20,267 nucleotides of DNA, taken from contig JBHOQX010000032.1 of NCBI GenBank assembly GCA_042408595.1, positions 1 through 20,267 on the forward strand, read 5' to 3'. This DNA is from JBHOQX01 sp042408595. Its GTDB lineage: Bacteria; Chloroflexota; Chloroflexia; Chloroflexales; Roseiflexaceae. Below the pieces are notes generated by a model. The model ran no database searches, had not been told where the DNA came from, and saw only the letters and a list, made by a program, of their open reading frames with translations. Positions 12,745 to 20,267 of the stretch are shown in pieces. Position 1 is the first letter of the stretch. Every line of letters begins with the position of its first letter. A program made the position numbers and the translations under genes.

Positions 12745-14154
12745 GTGGATCATCAGCTTGGGACCGAGGCGCGCCCGGCGCGGATCGCGATCATCGGGGC
12801 GGGGCCGGCCGCCTTTTACGCCGCCGAGGCGCTCCTCAAACAGCGCGACCTGGTGGCAGCTATCGATATCTTCAACCGCTTCCCGACGCCGTTTGGCCTG
12901 GTGCGCGAGGGCGTCGCTCCCGACCATCAATCGATCAAGGCGGTGACCCGCGTCTACGACAAGATCCTCGACCACCCCCGCGTGCGCTACTTCGGCAACG
13001 TGACCTTCGGCAAGGATCTCCAACGCGACGACCTGAAACGCTTCTACGATCAGATCATCTACGCGGTCGGTGCGCAGGCCGACCGGCGCATGGGCATCCC
13101 CGGCGAGGACCTGTCCGGCAGCGAGCCGGCGACCGCCTTTGTCGGCTGGTACAACGGCCACCCAGACTACTGCTCGCGCGTCTTCGACCTCTCGCATGAA
13201 CGGGCGGTGGTCGTCGGCAACGGCAACGTGGCGATGGATGTCGCCCGCATTCTCCTGACCGATCCGGACGAATTGGCCAAAACCGACATCGCCGACTACG
13301 CCCTGGATGCGCTGCGCAAGAGCCAGGTGCGCGAGGTGGTGATGCTCGGCCGGCGCGGCCCGGCGCAGGCGGCCTTCACCAACGCCGAACTGAAGGAGTT
13401 CGGCGAACTGGCCGGCGTCGATGTGTTCGTCGATCCGGCCGATCTCGAGCTGGATGAAGCGAGCGCCGCCTCGCTCGAAAGCAACCGCATCGCCAAAAAG
13501 AACCTTGAGATTCTGCGCGAGTTCAGCCAGCACGCGCCGACCGGCGCGCCACGCCGGTTTGTGATGCGCTTTCTGGTCTCCCCGGTCGAGTTGGTGGGCC
13601 GGGACGGGCGCGTCGTGGCGGTGCGGATCGAGCGCAACCGGCTCGTTCCGGACGGGCGCGGCGGGCTGAAGGCCGAGGGCACCGGCGTGTTCGAGATGCT
13701 GGACGCCGGCCTGGTGCTGCGCTCGGTCGGCTACCGCGGCGTCGGGCTGCCGGGCGTTCCCTTCGATGAACGGGCACATGTCATCCCGAACGCTGCCGGG
13801 CGGGTGCTCGACGCGCCGGGCGGCGCGCCGCTCCCCGGCGAGTATGTGGTCGGCTGGATCAAGCGCGGCCCGACCGGCGTGATCGGGACGAACAAGCCCG
13901 ACGCCGTCGAGACGGTCGCGGCGATGGTCGCGGACCTGGCGGCGCTCCCCGGCATCCCGGATGACGACCGCGACCCTGAAAAGATCGTCGCGGTGCTGCG
14001 CACACGCGTGCCAGATCTTGTCGAGCTTGGCGGCTGGAAGAGGCTAGACGCCTACGAGGTCAAACGCGGCGCAGCCCAGGGCCGTCCGCGCGTCAAAGTC
14101 ACCACCGTCGCTGAGATGCTGGATGTGATCCGGAACGGTCAGGAGCCGGGGTAG
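12745..14154 (+). CDS. fprA: Ferredoxin/adrenodoxin-type NADP+ reductase (FprA family)
   Basis: A 469-residue flavoenzyme passing electrons between NADPH and ferredoxin. The FAD motif IAIIGAGPAAFYAAEAL contains GAGPAA at about 18-23. FGLVREGVAPDHQSIK follows, typical of adrenodoxin reductase and mycobacterial FprA. The NADP-binding motif GNGNVAMDVARIL begins near 158, and GWIKRGPTGVIGTNK lies around 370-384. The length of about 450-470 is standard. GTG 12745 is chosen because GGAAGGA lies 6-7 nt upstream; the frame also opens at GTG 12703. It could supply electrons to the cytochrome P450 6 kb away or to other ferredoxin enzymes, but this is inference. Confidence 0.93.
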   Translation: MDHQLGTEARPARIAIIGAGPAAFYAAEALLKQRDLVAAIDIFNRFPTPFGLVREGVAPDHQSIKAVTRVYDKILDHPRVRYFGNVTFGKDLQRDDLKRFYDQIIYAVGAQADRRMGIPGEDLSGSEPATAFVGWYNGHPDYCSRVFDLSHERAVVVGNGNVAMDVARILLTDPDELAKTDIADYALDALRKSQVREVVMLGRRGPAQAAFTNAELKEFGELAGVDVFVDPADLELDEASAASLESNRIAKKNLEILREFSQHAPTGAPRRFVMRFLVSPVELVGRDGRVVAVRIERNRLVPDGRGGLKAEGTGVFEMLDAGLVLRSVGYRGVGLPGVPFDERAHVIPNAAGRVLDAPGGAPLPGEYVVGWIKRGPTGVIGTNKPDAVETVAAMVADLAALPGIPDDDRDPEKIVAVLRTRVPDLVELGGWKRLDAYEVKRGAAQGRPRVKVTTVAEMLDVIRNGQEPG

Positions 14155-14216
14155 ATAGAGCATCTGCAAGACACAGCGTGCGCTCGCCCTTCCACACACC
14201 GCCCGTTTCGGAGCTA

Positions 14217-14741
14217 TCAGTCCCCTGTCAGCGCGTTGCGCGATGCCCGCATCCGTGGGCGCAGGCGGTGCCGCAGCTTCGGGCGCGCCCGGTAGAACGG
14301 GTCGCTCGTCCGCAGGCGGCGATGCATCGCCTGGCTTTCACCGGTCGCCAGGCCCCGCAGGTACTGCCGCAGGTCGCCGAGCGAGGCGGCCTTGTCGGCT
14401 AGCGCCAGCACCCAGGCTTCGCGCGTCGTCGGGGCCGGCCCGCCCAGCGGGAACATATGGCTGATGATCGCCGCCTGCACCTGCTCGCACTCGCCCTGTT
14501 CGGCCGCCCAGCGCGCCGCGATCGCTCCGTGGTTCGCGAGCGTGCCGTAGCGCGAGTCGATGTCATGGATCAGGGCGGCGCGGACGCAGATGCGCTCGTC
14601 GGCGCCGAGCAGGCGAGCGAACCGGAGTGAAAAGCGGACGGAGCGCATCAGGTGATCGTACTTGGCGATGCGGTGGTGAAGGTGATACCGCGTCTCGACG
14701 ACCTTGGGGTGCTTCAGCAGATCTGCGATATGCTGCTCCAT
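14217..14741 (-). CDS. HD-domain phosphohydrolase-like protein
   Basis: A 174-residue helical protein with the HD metal-binding pattern: His30 in KYDHLMRSV, His59-Asp60 in ALIHDID, His95 in IISHMFPLG and Asp116 in LADKAAS. These proteins hydrolyse phosphoester substrates, often nucleotides; the substrate is unknown. The last 30 residues are Arg-rich (RRLRTSDPFYRARPKLRHRL), possibly a nucleic-acid or membrane contact. GAAAGGAA lies about 10 nt before the ATG. It is convergent with fprA (62-bp gap). Confidence 0.8.
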   Translation of the reverse strand: MEQHIADLLKHPKVVETRYHLHHRIAKYDHLMRSVRFSLRFARLLGADERICVRAALIHDIDSRYGTLANHGAIAARWAAEQGECEQVQAAIISHMFPLGGPAPTTREAWVLALADKAASLGDLRQYLRGLATGESQAMHRRLRTSDPFYRARPKLRHRLRPRMRASRNALTGD

Positions 14742-15094
14742 CCGTTGATGTTCCTTTCAAGGCCGTTCCTGTCGGCCGCCCATGCCTTCCTGCTGCTGTT
14801 GTACCATTGATGCTGACCGTGCGCCATCCCCAATCGGTACGCTCTGCGGATGGTACGTCGGGGCCCGGGGATCGGGTGCGCGCCGCCGCCTCCGAGGGGC
14901 ATTGCGAGACAGGCCCGCGCGCGTGCACCGCTGACGCATCGTTTGGCAGTCGGACGTCGGAAGTCAGGCGTTCGGATAACAGCCGCCCATGCCCCCATAT
15001 CCCCCCAGAAGTTCGTGCGGAAGCCGGCAGCCTGATGGGCATGATTGAATGATCGCATCGCATCGGCATGCCGCCTCTTCAATCTGCAATTGCA
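14742..15094. other. 353-bp gap with no supported gene
   Basis: The region between the HD gene start and the meaB stop contains only short frames without family-like sequence or ribosome binding sites. It must carry the HD-gene promoter; a possible -10 TACAAC at 14803-14798 on the minus strand is preceded by TGG (extended -10-like), but no -35 is clear. No terminator with a U-tract follows meaB. Confidence 0.4.
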
Positions 15095-16054
15095 CTAGGC
15101 ATGAGCGGGGGGCGCGGGCCGGGCCACGCCGCCGAGCGCCTCGTCCGCCGCGGTATACGGATCGATCTCGCGGCGGGCGACGCGCGCGATGAGCGCCTCC
15201 CAACCGGCCTGCCCCGGCCCGGCCTGCACGCGCGCCAGCGCTTCCTCACGGATGATCGCCTCGAGCTCACGGGCGGCGCGCGCCTGTTCGCGGCGGGTCA
15301 GTTCCCCGGTGGTGCGCAGGTGCTCCTGGTGCCTGGCGATTGCGTCGGCAAGCTCCGCCACGCCCTCGTCGCGCGTCGCAACGACCGGCAGCACCGGCGG
15401 CACCCAGCCACGGGCGGGCGGCCCGCCGAGCGTCAGCATCGTCCGCAGCAAGCGGACGGTCGTCTGCGCGCCCTCGCGGTCGGCCTTGTTCACCGCGAAG
15501 ATATCCGCCACTTCGAGCAGGCCGGCCTTGATCGACTGCACGTCGTCGCCCATGCCAGGGGCTTCGATCACCACCGTTGTATGAGCGGTTGACGCCACCT
15601 CGACCTCGCTCTGCCCCGCGCCGACGGTCTCGATCACGATGATCGCGAACCCGGCGGCGTCCAGCAGCGCCACGGCGTCCCCGGTCGCCCGAGCGATCCC
15701 GCCGAGCCGCCCGCGGCTGGCCATGCTGCGCACGAACACGCCGGGGTCGCCGCCCAGCGGCTGCATGCGGATGCGGTCGCCCAGGATCGCCCCGCCGGTG
15801 AAGGGCGAGGTCGGGTCGACCGCTACGATCCCGGTGGTCAGGCCAGCGCGCCGCCAGTGCAGCGCGAGCGCGTTGACGAGGGTCGATTTGCCCACGCCGG
15901 GCGGCCCGGTCACGCCGATGATATGGGCGCGGCCGGTGTGCGGGTAGACGGCGCGCAGCAGGTCGCGAGCCGGGGCGCCGCCGGTTTCGGCGAGAGTGAT
16001 GGCACGCGCCAGCGCGCGGCGGTTACCGTCGAGCAGGGCAGCAGCGAGATCCAA
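15095..16054 (-). CDS. meaB: MeaB/ArgK-family GTPase, chaperone of methylmalonyl-CoA mutase
   Basis: A 319-residue P-loop GTPase that gates adenosylcobalamin loading and protects the B12-dependent mutase. From the chosen start, Walker A GPPGVGKST is at about 50-58, VDPTSPFTGGAILGDRIRM follows, then ETVGAGQSE (142-150) and NKAD (189-192), the guanine motif. The family length is about 320-335. No ATG lies near the family N-terminus, so TTG 16054 is proposed, giving LDLAAALLDGNRRALARAITL as in other MeaB proteins; the far upstream ATG at 16219 would add 55 unlike residues. It lies downstream of the B12-binding subunit on the same strand, which supports the assignment. Confidence 0.9.
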   Translation of the reverse strand: MDLAAALLDGNRRALARAITLAETGGAPARDLLRAVYPHTGRAHIIGVTGPPGVGKSTLVNALALHWRRAGLTTGIVAVDPTSPFTGGAILGDRIRMQPLGGDPGVFVRSMASRGRLGGIARATGDAVALLDAAGFAIIVIETVGAGQSEVEVASTAHTTVVIEAPGMGDDVQSIKAGLLEVADIFAVNKADREGAQTTVRLLRTMLTLGGPPARGWVPPVLPVVATRDEGVAELADAIARHQEHLRTTGELTRREQARAARELEAIIREEALARVQAGPGQAGWEALIARVARREIDPYTAADEALGGVARPAPPAHA

Positions 16055-16225
16055 GGTGGTGTATCTCAGACAGCCAGAGGCCAGAAACCAGACGACAGAG
16101 GGCAGCAGGCAAAGGTCATGCAGGCAGAGCCATACGAATCGTTGTCCCGGCCGCGTACGAGTGCAATCCTGATCGATTGTAGAACGTAAGCGGTGCGGAG
16201 CGGCCGGCTGGCCGTTCACGGCCTG

Positions 16226-16636
16226 CTATCGCTCGACACCGGGGCCGACATGATCCTGGATGAAGCGCACGATCTCGTGCGTGGACGTGCCGGGGCCAAA
16301 GACCTCCGCGACGCCGTGCTGCGTCTTCAGAATCTCTGCGTCAGAGTCCGAAATGATGCCCCCAGCCAGCACGAGCACATCGTCCATGCCCTGTTCGCGC
16401 AGATGCTGCATCACCTTTGGAATGAGGGTCATGTGAGCGCCGGAGAGGATCGAGAGGCCGATCACGTCCACATCTTCCTGCAGCGCCGCTTCGGCGATCA
16501 TGGCCGGGGTCTGTTGCAGGCCGGTGTAGATCACCTCCATGCCGGCGTCGCGCAGCGCCCGCGCGATCACCTTGGCGCCACGGTCATGGCCGTCCAGCCC
16601 TGGCTTGGCTATCAACACCCGTATCCGCCGCTCCAT
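16226..16636 (-). CDS. Methylmalonyl-CoA mutase, B12-binding (C-terminal) subunit
   Basis: A 136-residue stand-alone cobalamin-binding domain. The base-off/His-on motif DGHDRG (15-20) supplies the cobalt ligand His17, with GLSILSG (60-66) and the AGGII loop (91-95) completing the signature. It works with a separate large TIM-barrel subunit to isomerise methylmalonyl-CoA and succinyl-CoA. Only the small subunit is here; in many bacteria both are fused. GAGG lies 6 nt before the ATG. It precedes meaB with a 171-bp gap and has its own extended -10 promoter. Confidence 0.92.
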   Translation of the reverse strand: MERRIRVLIAKPGLDGHDRGAKVIARALRDAGMEVIYTGLQQTPAMIAEAALQEDVDVIGLSILSGAHMTLIPKVMQHLREQGMDDVLVLAGGIISDSDAEILKTQHGVAEVFGPGTSTHEIVRFIQDHVGPGVER

Positions 16637-16677
16637 GGCAACCTCTTGGGTGACGAGTTTATGCGCCTGCCGGCCAC

Positions 16678-16686
16678 ATTATAGCA
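16678..16686 (-). promoter_or_regulatory. Extended -10 promoter for the B12-subunit/meaB unit
   Basis: TGCTATAAT on the minus strand is a perfect TATAAT with the extended TGn, 41 bp upstream of ATG 16636 and just past the tyrA stop codon. No good -35 is seen, consistent with extended -10 promoters. Confidence 0.6.
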
Positions 16687-16694
16687 AATCCGGT

Positions 16695-17684
16695 CTAACG
16701 TTTGCGCTCCTGCGGGCCGCGCGTACCGAACATGCGCCCGAAGAGGCTGGGGCGCTCGAGTGCCGCCTGGCTGATATTGGCGAAGTCATCTTCGCCGGGG
16801 CGCACGCCTGGGCGGCTCGCCAGCCACGCCTCGCGCTGGTCGCGGGCGCGCTCGAACCGCTCCATCAGCGCGTCGGTGTCGCCGGCGGCCAGGTCGGCGC
16901 GCAGCTCGCTGAGGGCGGCCGTCAGCCCGTCGATCCAGCGCGTGAGCGCGGCGGCATTGGTCAGGCAAATATCGCGGTGCATGGCCGGGTCGCCGGACGC
17001 AAGCCGCGAGATATCGCGGTAGCCGGTGGCGGCCAGCGGCGCCATCTCCTTCCAGCCGGGGCTGCGCTGCGTTAGCTCCACCAGCAGTGTTGACAGCACA
17101 AACGGCAGGTGCGACACGCCGGCGACGTAATGGTCGTGTTCGACCGGGTCGATGTAGTATGGCTTGGCGCCGACCTGGTGGACCATCGCCTCGACAAGCT
17201 CGACGGCTTCCGGCCGGGTCTGGGCATCCGGCGTCAGACAGTAGATCGCGCCATCGAAGAGCTGCGGATCGGCGGCGGCAGGGCCGGAGCGCTCGCGCCC
17301 AGCCATCGGGTGCCCGCCGACGAACGCGGCCGAGGCCGGCAGCAACTCGCGCGCCCACGCCAGCACCTGGGCCTTCGTGCTCGTCACATCGGTCACGACG
17401 GCGCCATGATCCAGGCGCGGCGCGATCGCGGCGAACACCTCGCGCACCGCCAGCGCCGGCACGGCGACGACCACCAACTTCGCGCCGCTGACCGCCTCGT
17501 CGATGGTGCGCACGCCCCGATCGATCGCCAGGCGCCCGCGAGCATCGGAGACGACCTTCGGGTTACGGTCATAGCCGACGATCACGGTCTCACCAAGGGG
17601 CGCGCTCTTCTCATCCGCGTTGCGCAGCGCCATACCGAGCGATGTGCCGATCAGCCCCAGCCCGATGATTGCCACCTGCAGCAT
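16695..17684 (-). CDS. tyrA: Prephenate (or arogenate) dehydrogenase
   Basis: A 329-residue NAD(P)-dependent enzyme of tyrosine biosynthesis. The Rossmann motif IIGLGLIGTSLG contains GLGLIG at 8-13. GGHPMAGRERSG (123-134) and DHYVAGVSHLPFVLS (SHLPF at 191-195) are family hallmarks. There is no chorismate mutase domain and no C-terminal ACT domain, so tyrosine feedback may be absent or act otherwise. Whether prephenate or arogenate is preferred cannot be told. ATG 17684 (GAGG 5 nt upstream) is chosen over the longer frame to 17744. It lies 40 bp after the membrane protein gene, likely in one transcript. Confidence 0.92.
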   Translation of the reverse strand: MLQVAIIGLGLIGTSLGMALRNADEKSAPLGETVIVGYDRNPKVVSDARGRLAIDRGVRTIDEAVSGAKLVVVAVPALAVREVFAAIAPRLDHGAVVTDVTSTKAQVLAWARELLPASAAFVGGHPMAGRERSGPAAADPQLFDGAIYCLTPDAQTRPEAVELVEAMVHQVGAKPYYIDPVEHDHYVAGVSHLPFVLSTLLVELTQRSPGWKEMAPLAATGYRDISRLASGDPAMHRDICLTNAAALTRWIDGLTAALSELRADLAAGDTDALMERFERARDQREAWLASRPGVRPGEDDFANISQAALERPSLFGRMFGTRGPQERKR

Positions 17685-17724
17685 ATGCGCCTCTGTGCTC
17701 TCCGTGCCCGCAGTGGTTTTCGGG

Positions 17725-18360
17725 TCAATTCCCGGCTTCGACAAACGACAGAAACAGCAACTCGATCACGACCAGGATCAGCGCGAGCAGCACCATGCTC
17801 AATGGCGTGAGCACGCGCAAGCCGGCCATGCCGACCGACATCGCCGCAAGCGCCCCGACCTCGTGCGCCTGCCGCCGCGCCCGGCGCAGGTCATACTGCC
17901 GCGCTCGTTGGCGGAACACACGCCGGCCGAGCAGAAAGAGCGGCGCGGTGGCCGCCGCCGCTGCCGTGAGAAAGACACCGGCCATCAGCAAGGCATAGAC
18001 CGGGGTCTCCGGGAGCGCCAGCAGCCAGCCGGTGGGCGCAGGGACGAACGCCAGCGTGTAGAGCAGTAGCGCGCTCCCGGCAACGCCCTCAACCGTCAGA
18101 CCAGGGATGCGTAGCAGCGCCTCGAGCGGCCCGAATGTCAGCAGCGCTGCGCCAACGACCAGCCCGTAGAAAAGCAGCCGCGGCGACGCGAGCGGTTCCG
18201 TCGTCGTGTCCACCCTGCCCACGAACAGGAGGAGCAGCGCCCCGGCCCAGCACAAGGCAGCGGCGATGGCGCACAGCAGCGACAGCCGGCGGTGCGGGGC
18301 ATCTCCCGCATCCTCGGCGGCGGTGGCGCGCGGCAACGGCGCGGGATGCCGGATAGACAT
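17725..18360 (-). CDS. Predicted multi-pass membrane protein of unknown function
   Basis: A 211-residue protein with about five or six hydrophobic segments: about 27-48, 62-82, 92-112, 122-147 and a long one at 170-207 that may be two. A basic stretch around 146-165 (RRVFRQRARQYDLRRARRQ) likely faces the cytoplasm. I recognise no family. GAGG lies 6 nt before the ATG and the promoter TTGACG/TATCAT is upstream. It precedes tyrA by 40 bp. Confidence 0.75.
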   Translation of the reverse strand: MSIRHPAPLPRATAAEDAGDAPHRRLSLLCAIAAALCWAGALLLLFVGRVDTTTEPLASPRLLFYGLVVGAALLTFGPLEALLRIPGLTVEGVAGSALLLYTLAFVPAPTGWLLALPETPVYALLMAGVFLTAAAAATAPLFLLGRRVFRQRARQYDLRRARRQAHEVGALAAMSVGMAGLRVLTPLSMVLLALILVVIELLFLSFVEAGN

Positions 18361-18391
18361 GGGCGCCTCGTGTTCGCAGGTTCAGAGCGCC

Positions 18392-18420
18392 ATGATAGGG
18401 CGAACGGCGCGGAGCGTCAA
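18392..18420 (-). promoter_or_regulatory. Promoter of the membrane protein-tyrA unit
   Basis: On the minus strand, TTGACG (18420-18415) and TATCAT (18397-18392) are separated by 17 bp, 31 bp upstream of ATG 18360. Confidence 0.65.
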
Positions 18421-18620
18421 CCCGCGAGGTGCCGCCAACCCCTAACGGGGCCGCGCGTCTCCGCTCGGCGGTCGCCTGCGGACCCCATGCGTAGCAGCGG
18501 ACAGAGCGTTCGCTGGAGCACCTCATTCTGTACGTTCGACCATGCAGACGATACACCACGTGAGCTTCAGGATCGCAAAGGCGCGGTCCGGTGGAGGTTT
18601 ATCGTCCACGACCCTGACGC

Positions 18621-19955
18621 TCAGCGCGGCTCGACGATCATGCGCAGGCCACCTCGCGGACGCAGCGTGATCAACGGTTCCGGCACGACCGCCTGGCCGG
18701 GCACCAGCCGCAACCGCCAGCGCTGCCCAATGGCGGCCAGCACCAGCACGCCCTCCATCCAGGCGAACTGCTCGCCGATGCACAGGCGCGGCCCGCCGCC
18801 GAAGGGGAAGTAGGCGAACTTGGGTCGTTGTTCGACCTGTTCGGGGCGCCAGCGCTCCGGATCGAAACGCTGCGGATCGGGGTAGAAGCGCGGGTCGCGG
18901 TGCATCACATACTGACTCATGACCACCACCGTGCCGGCCGGCAGCCGATAGTCACCCAATTGGTAGTCGACCAGTGCGCGCCGCCCGATGATCCAGGCCG
19001 GCGGGTAGAGCCGCATCGCCTCGCTGAACACCATGCGCGTGTAGGGCAGACGCGGCACATCATCGGCGGTCGGCGCGCGGCCCTGCAGCGCCTGATCGAG
19101 CTCGGCATGGAAGCGCGCCTCGACCTCGGGATGCAGGCTCAGCAGGTACCACGTCCAGCTCAGCGCGTTAGCGGTGGTTTCATGGCCGGCCAGCAGCAAG
19201 GTCATGGCCTCGTCGCGAATCTGCTGATCGCTCATACCCGCGCCATCGCCCTCGATATCCTGCGCCTGCAATAGCATCGAGAGCAGGTCGCCACGGTCTT
19301 CACCGGAGCGCCGCCGCTCATCGATCAGACGATAGACGATGCAATCCAGCCGGTCGCGGGCGCGCTGGAAGCGGCGCGCGGCGGGCAACAGCGGCAACCG
19401 CTCCAGCCACTCCTCCAACGGCGAGGCGATCACGTTGAAGAGATGCATCAGCTCGGTCAGCGCCGCGCCGATCTCGTTGGCCTCATCTTCCACGTCGGCG
19501 TCGAAGAGCGTTTTGCCGGCCACGCCCAACGTCAGGCGCATCATCTCGTGGGCCACATCCAGCGTCGCGCCCGGCTGCCAACGCTGCGCCGTGCGCTGCG
19601 CATAGGCCACCATCGTCGCGCCGTAGCCATGAATGCGCTGACGGTGAAAAGCCGGCTGGATCATGCGCCGCTGGCGCAGATGGAACTCGCCCTCGCTGGT
19701 GAGCAGGCCCTCGCCGAGGAAGCGTTTGACGCGCTCCAGACCACGGCCTTTCTTGAAGCAGCGGTGATGCGTCACCAACACATCGCGGATCAGATCGGGA
19801 TGATTAATCAGCACCAGGCGCTGCTTGGCAAGACGCAGCGCCACAACATCGCCGTAGTCGCGCGCCAGACGCGTCAACAGACCAAGCGGATCGCGACGGA
19901 ACGCAAATAACACTGCTCCAGGGTAGCGGGCACGTAGTCGTCCGGTCTGTTCCAT
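18621..19955 (-). CDS. Cytochrome P450
   Basis: A 444-residue haem monooxygenase. The I-helix oxygen-activation motif AGHETT is at 257-262, the K-helix ExxR (EAMR) at 312-315 and the haem loop FGGGPRLCIGEQFA contains the ligand Cys392. DPERW lies between. The length is typical, and there is no membrane anchor or fused reductase, so it needs separate redox partners, for example a ferredoxin and the FprA-type reductase in this window (inference). The substrate is unknown. ATG 19955 is chosen because CGAGG lies 7 nt upstream; the frame extends to 20021 without family-like sequence. Confidence 0.95.
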   Translation of the reverse strand: MEQTGRLRARYPGAVLFAFRRDPLGLLTRLARDYGDVVALRLAKQRLVLINHPDLIRDVLVTHHRCFKKGRGLERVKRFLGEGLLTSEGEFHLRQRRMIQPAFHRQRIHGYGATMVAYAQRTAQRWQPGATLDVAHEMMRLTLGVAGKTLFDADVEDEANEIGAALTELMHLFNVIASPLEEWLERLPLLPAARRFQRARDRLDCIVYRLIDERRRSGEDRGDLLSMLLQAQDIEGDGAGMSDQQIRDEAMTLLLAGHETTANALSWTWYLLSLHPEVEARFHAELDQALQGRAPTADDVPRLPYTRMVFSEAMRLYPPAWIIGRRALVDYQLGDYRLPAGTVVVMSQYVMHRDPRFYPDPQRFDPERWRPEQVEQRPKFAYFPFGGGPRLCIGEQFAWMEGVLVLAAIGQRWRLRLVPGQAVVPEPLITLRPRGGLRMIVEPR

Positions 19956-20267
19956 TCTAAACCTCGCGTGCGTTCGATGGCGGCCGGCAGAGCCGCGCCG
20001 CCGGGCTGATGCGCGAATCATACCGCCGGAATGTGAAGGAACCTTGAAGAACTGCCGGAGTCATTCTGGATGTCGCGGGCCAAGCCCACCTCCCACGGCG
20101 CCGCACCCTTGCCAACACCGCGCGGAATGGGCAGGGCTGAGTCAACCACGGCATCGCTGGCAGTGACGCGCCACGAGCCTGCGGGCGACCAGGGGCCAAG
20201 CCGCGCGTGTTCCCGAACGTTGCCGGGGCCTGGCGATCGTCACGAAGACGCTTGTGTACAGACTTTT
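19956..20267. other. 312-bp right-edge region with no supported gene
   Basis: Upstream of the P450 gene, a possible -10 TATGAT lies at 20022-20017 (minus) without a clear -35. I see no gene, RNA or repeat in the rest; short frames here have no ribosome binding site or family-like sequence. Anything beyond the edge cannot be assessed. Confidence 0.4.

Noticed and set aside
12616..13779. Minus-strand open frame of 387 codons
   Set aside because: It is antisense to fprA, shows no recognisable domain, and is a typical by-product of high-GC codon use; fprA motifs on the plus strand are decisive.
1..20267. Search for CRISPR arrays, insertion sequences, phage genes and tRNA/rRNA genes
   Set aside because: No regularly spaced repeats, transposase or integrase motifs, or RNA gene signatures were seen by eye on either strand.

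Overview
This is a high-GC bacterial chromosomal window made of housekeeping and metabolic genes, with no phage, transposase, CRISPR, tRNA or rRNA gene visible. Gene content (a compact rpsB-tsf-pyrH-frr-uppS-cdsA cluster, a very short EF-Ts, a V4R-domain protein, a stand-alone B12-binding mutase subunit beside MeaB, a class-F-like sortase) and clean TTGACA-17 bp-TATACT promoters fit a Chloroflexota member, possibly of the Chloroflexus/Roseiflexus group. That placement is an inference from gene content, not from a marker comparison.

Layout. Positions 1-308 hold two tandem leftward sigma-70 promoters followed by a strong intrinsic terminator at the left edge: a small RNA or an attenuated leader of a gene outside the window. 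A MutS-like ATPase (minus) and xanthine phosphoribosyltransferase (plus) are divergent around 2.1 kb. Next come a small coiled-coil protein with a J-domain-like end and a lipoprotein sortase (both minus), then a double-GNAT acetyltransferase and a V4R-domain protein (both plus). The V4R gene ends tail-to-tail, overlapping cdsA.

From about 11.14 kb down to 6.3 kb the minus strand carries the translation/envelope cluster rpsB, tsf, pyrH, frr, uppS, cdsA: ribosome and elongation factor, UMP kinase, ribosome recycling, undecaprenyl-PP synthesis and CDP-diacylglycerol synthesis. It is read from a promoter upstream of a long hairpin leader in front of rpsB. Upstream lies a flavin amine oxidase (minus), divergent from an FprA-type ferredoxin-NADP reductase (plus) that has a textbook promoter.

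The right third is all minus strand: an HD-domain protein; MeaB with the B12-binding subunit of methylmalonyl-CoA mutase; prephenate dehydrogenase behind a five- or six-span membrane protein of unknown function; and a cytochrome P450. The most interesting parts are non-coding or structural: the left-edge promoter/terminator unit, the rpsB leader hairpin, the palindrome cluster inserted in frame in the sortase linker, and the tsf-pyrH inverted repeat. No clearly new multi-gene system is visible.
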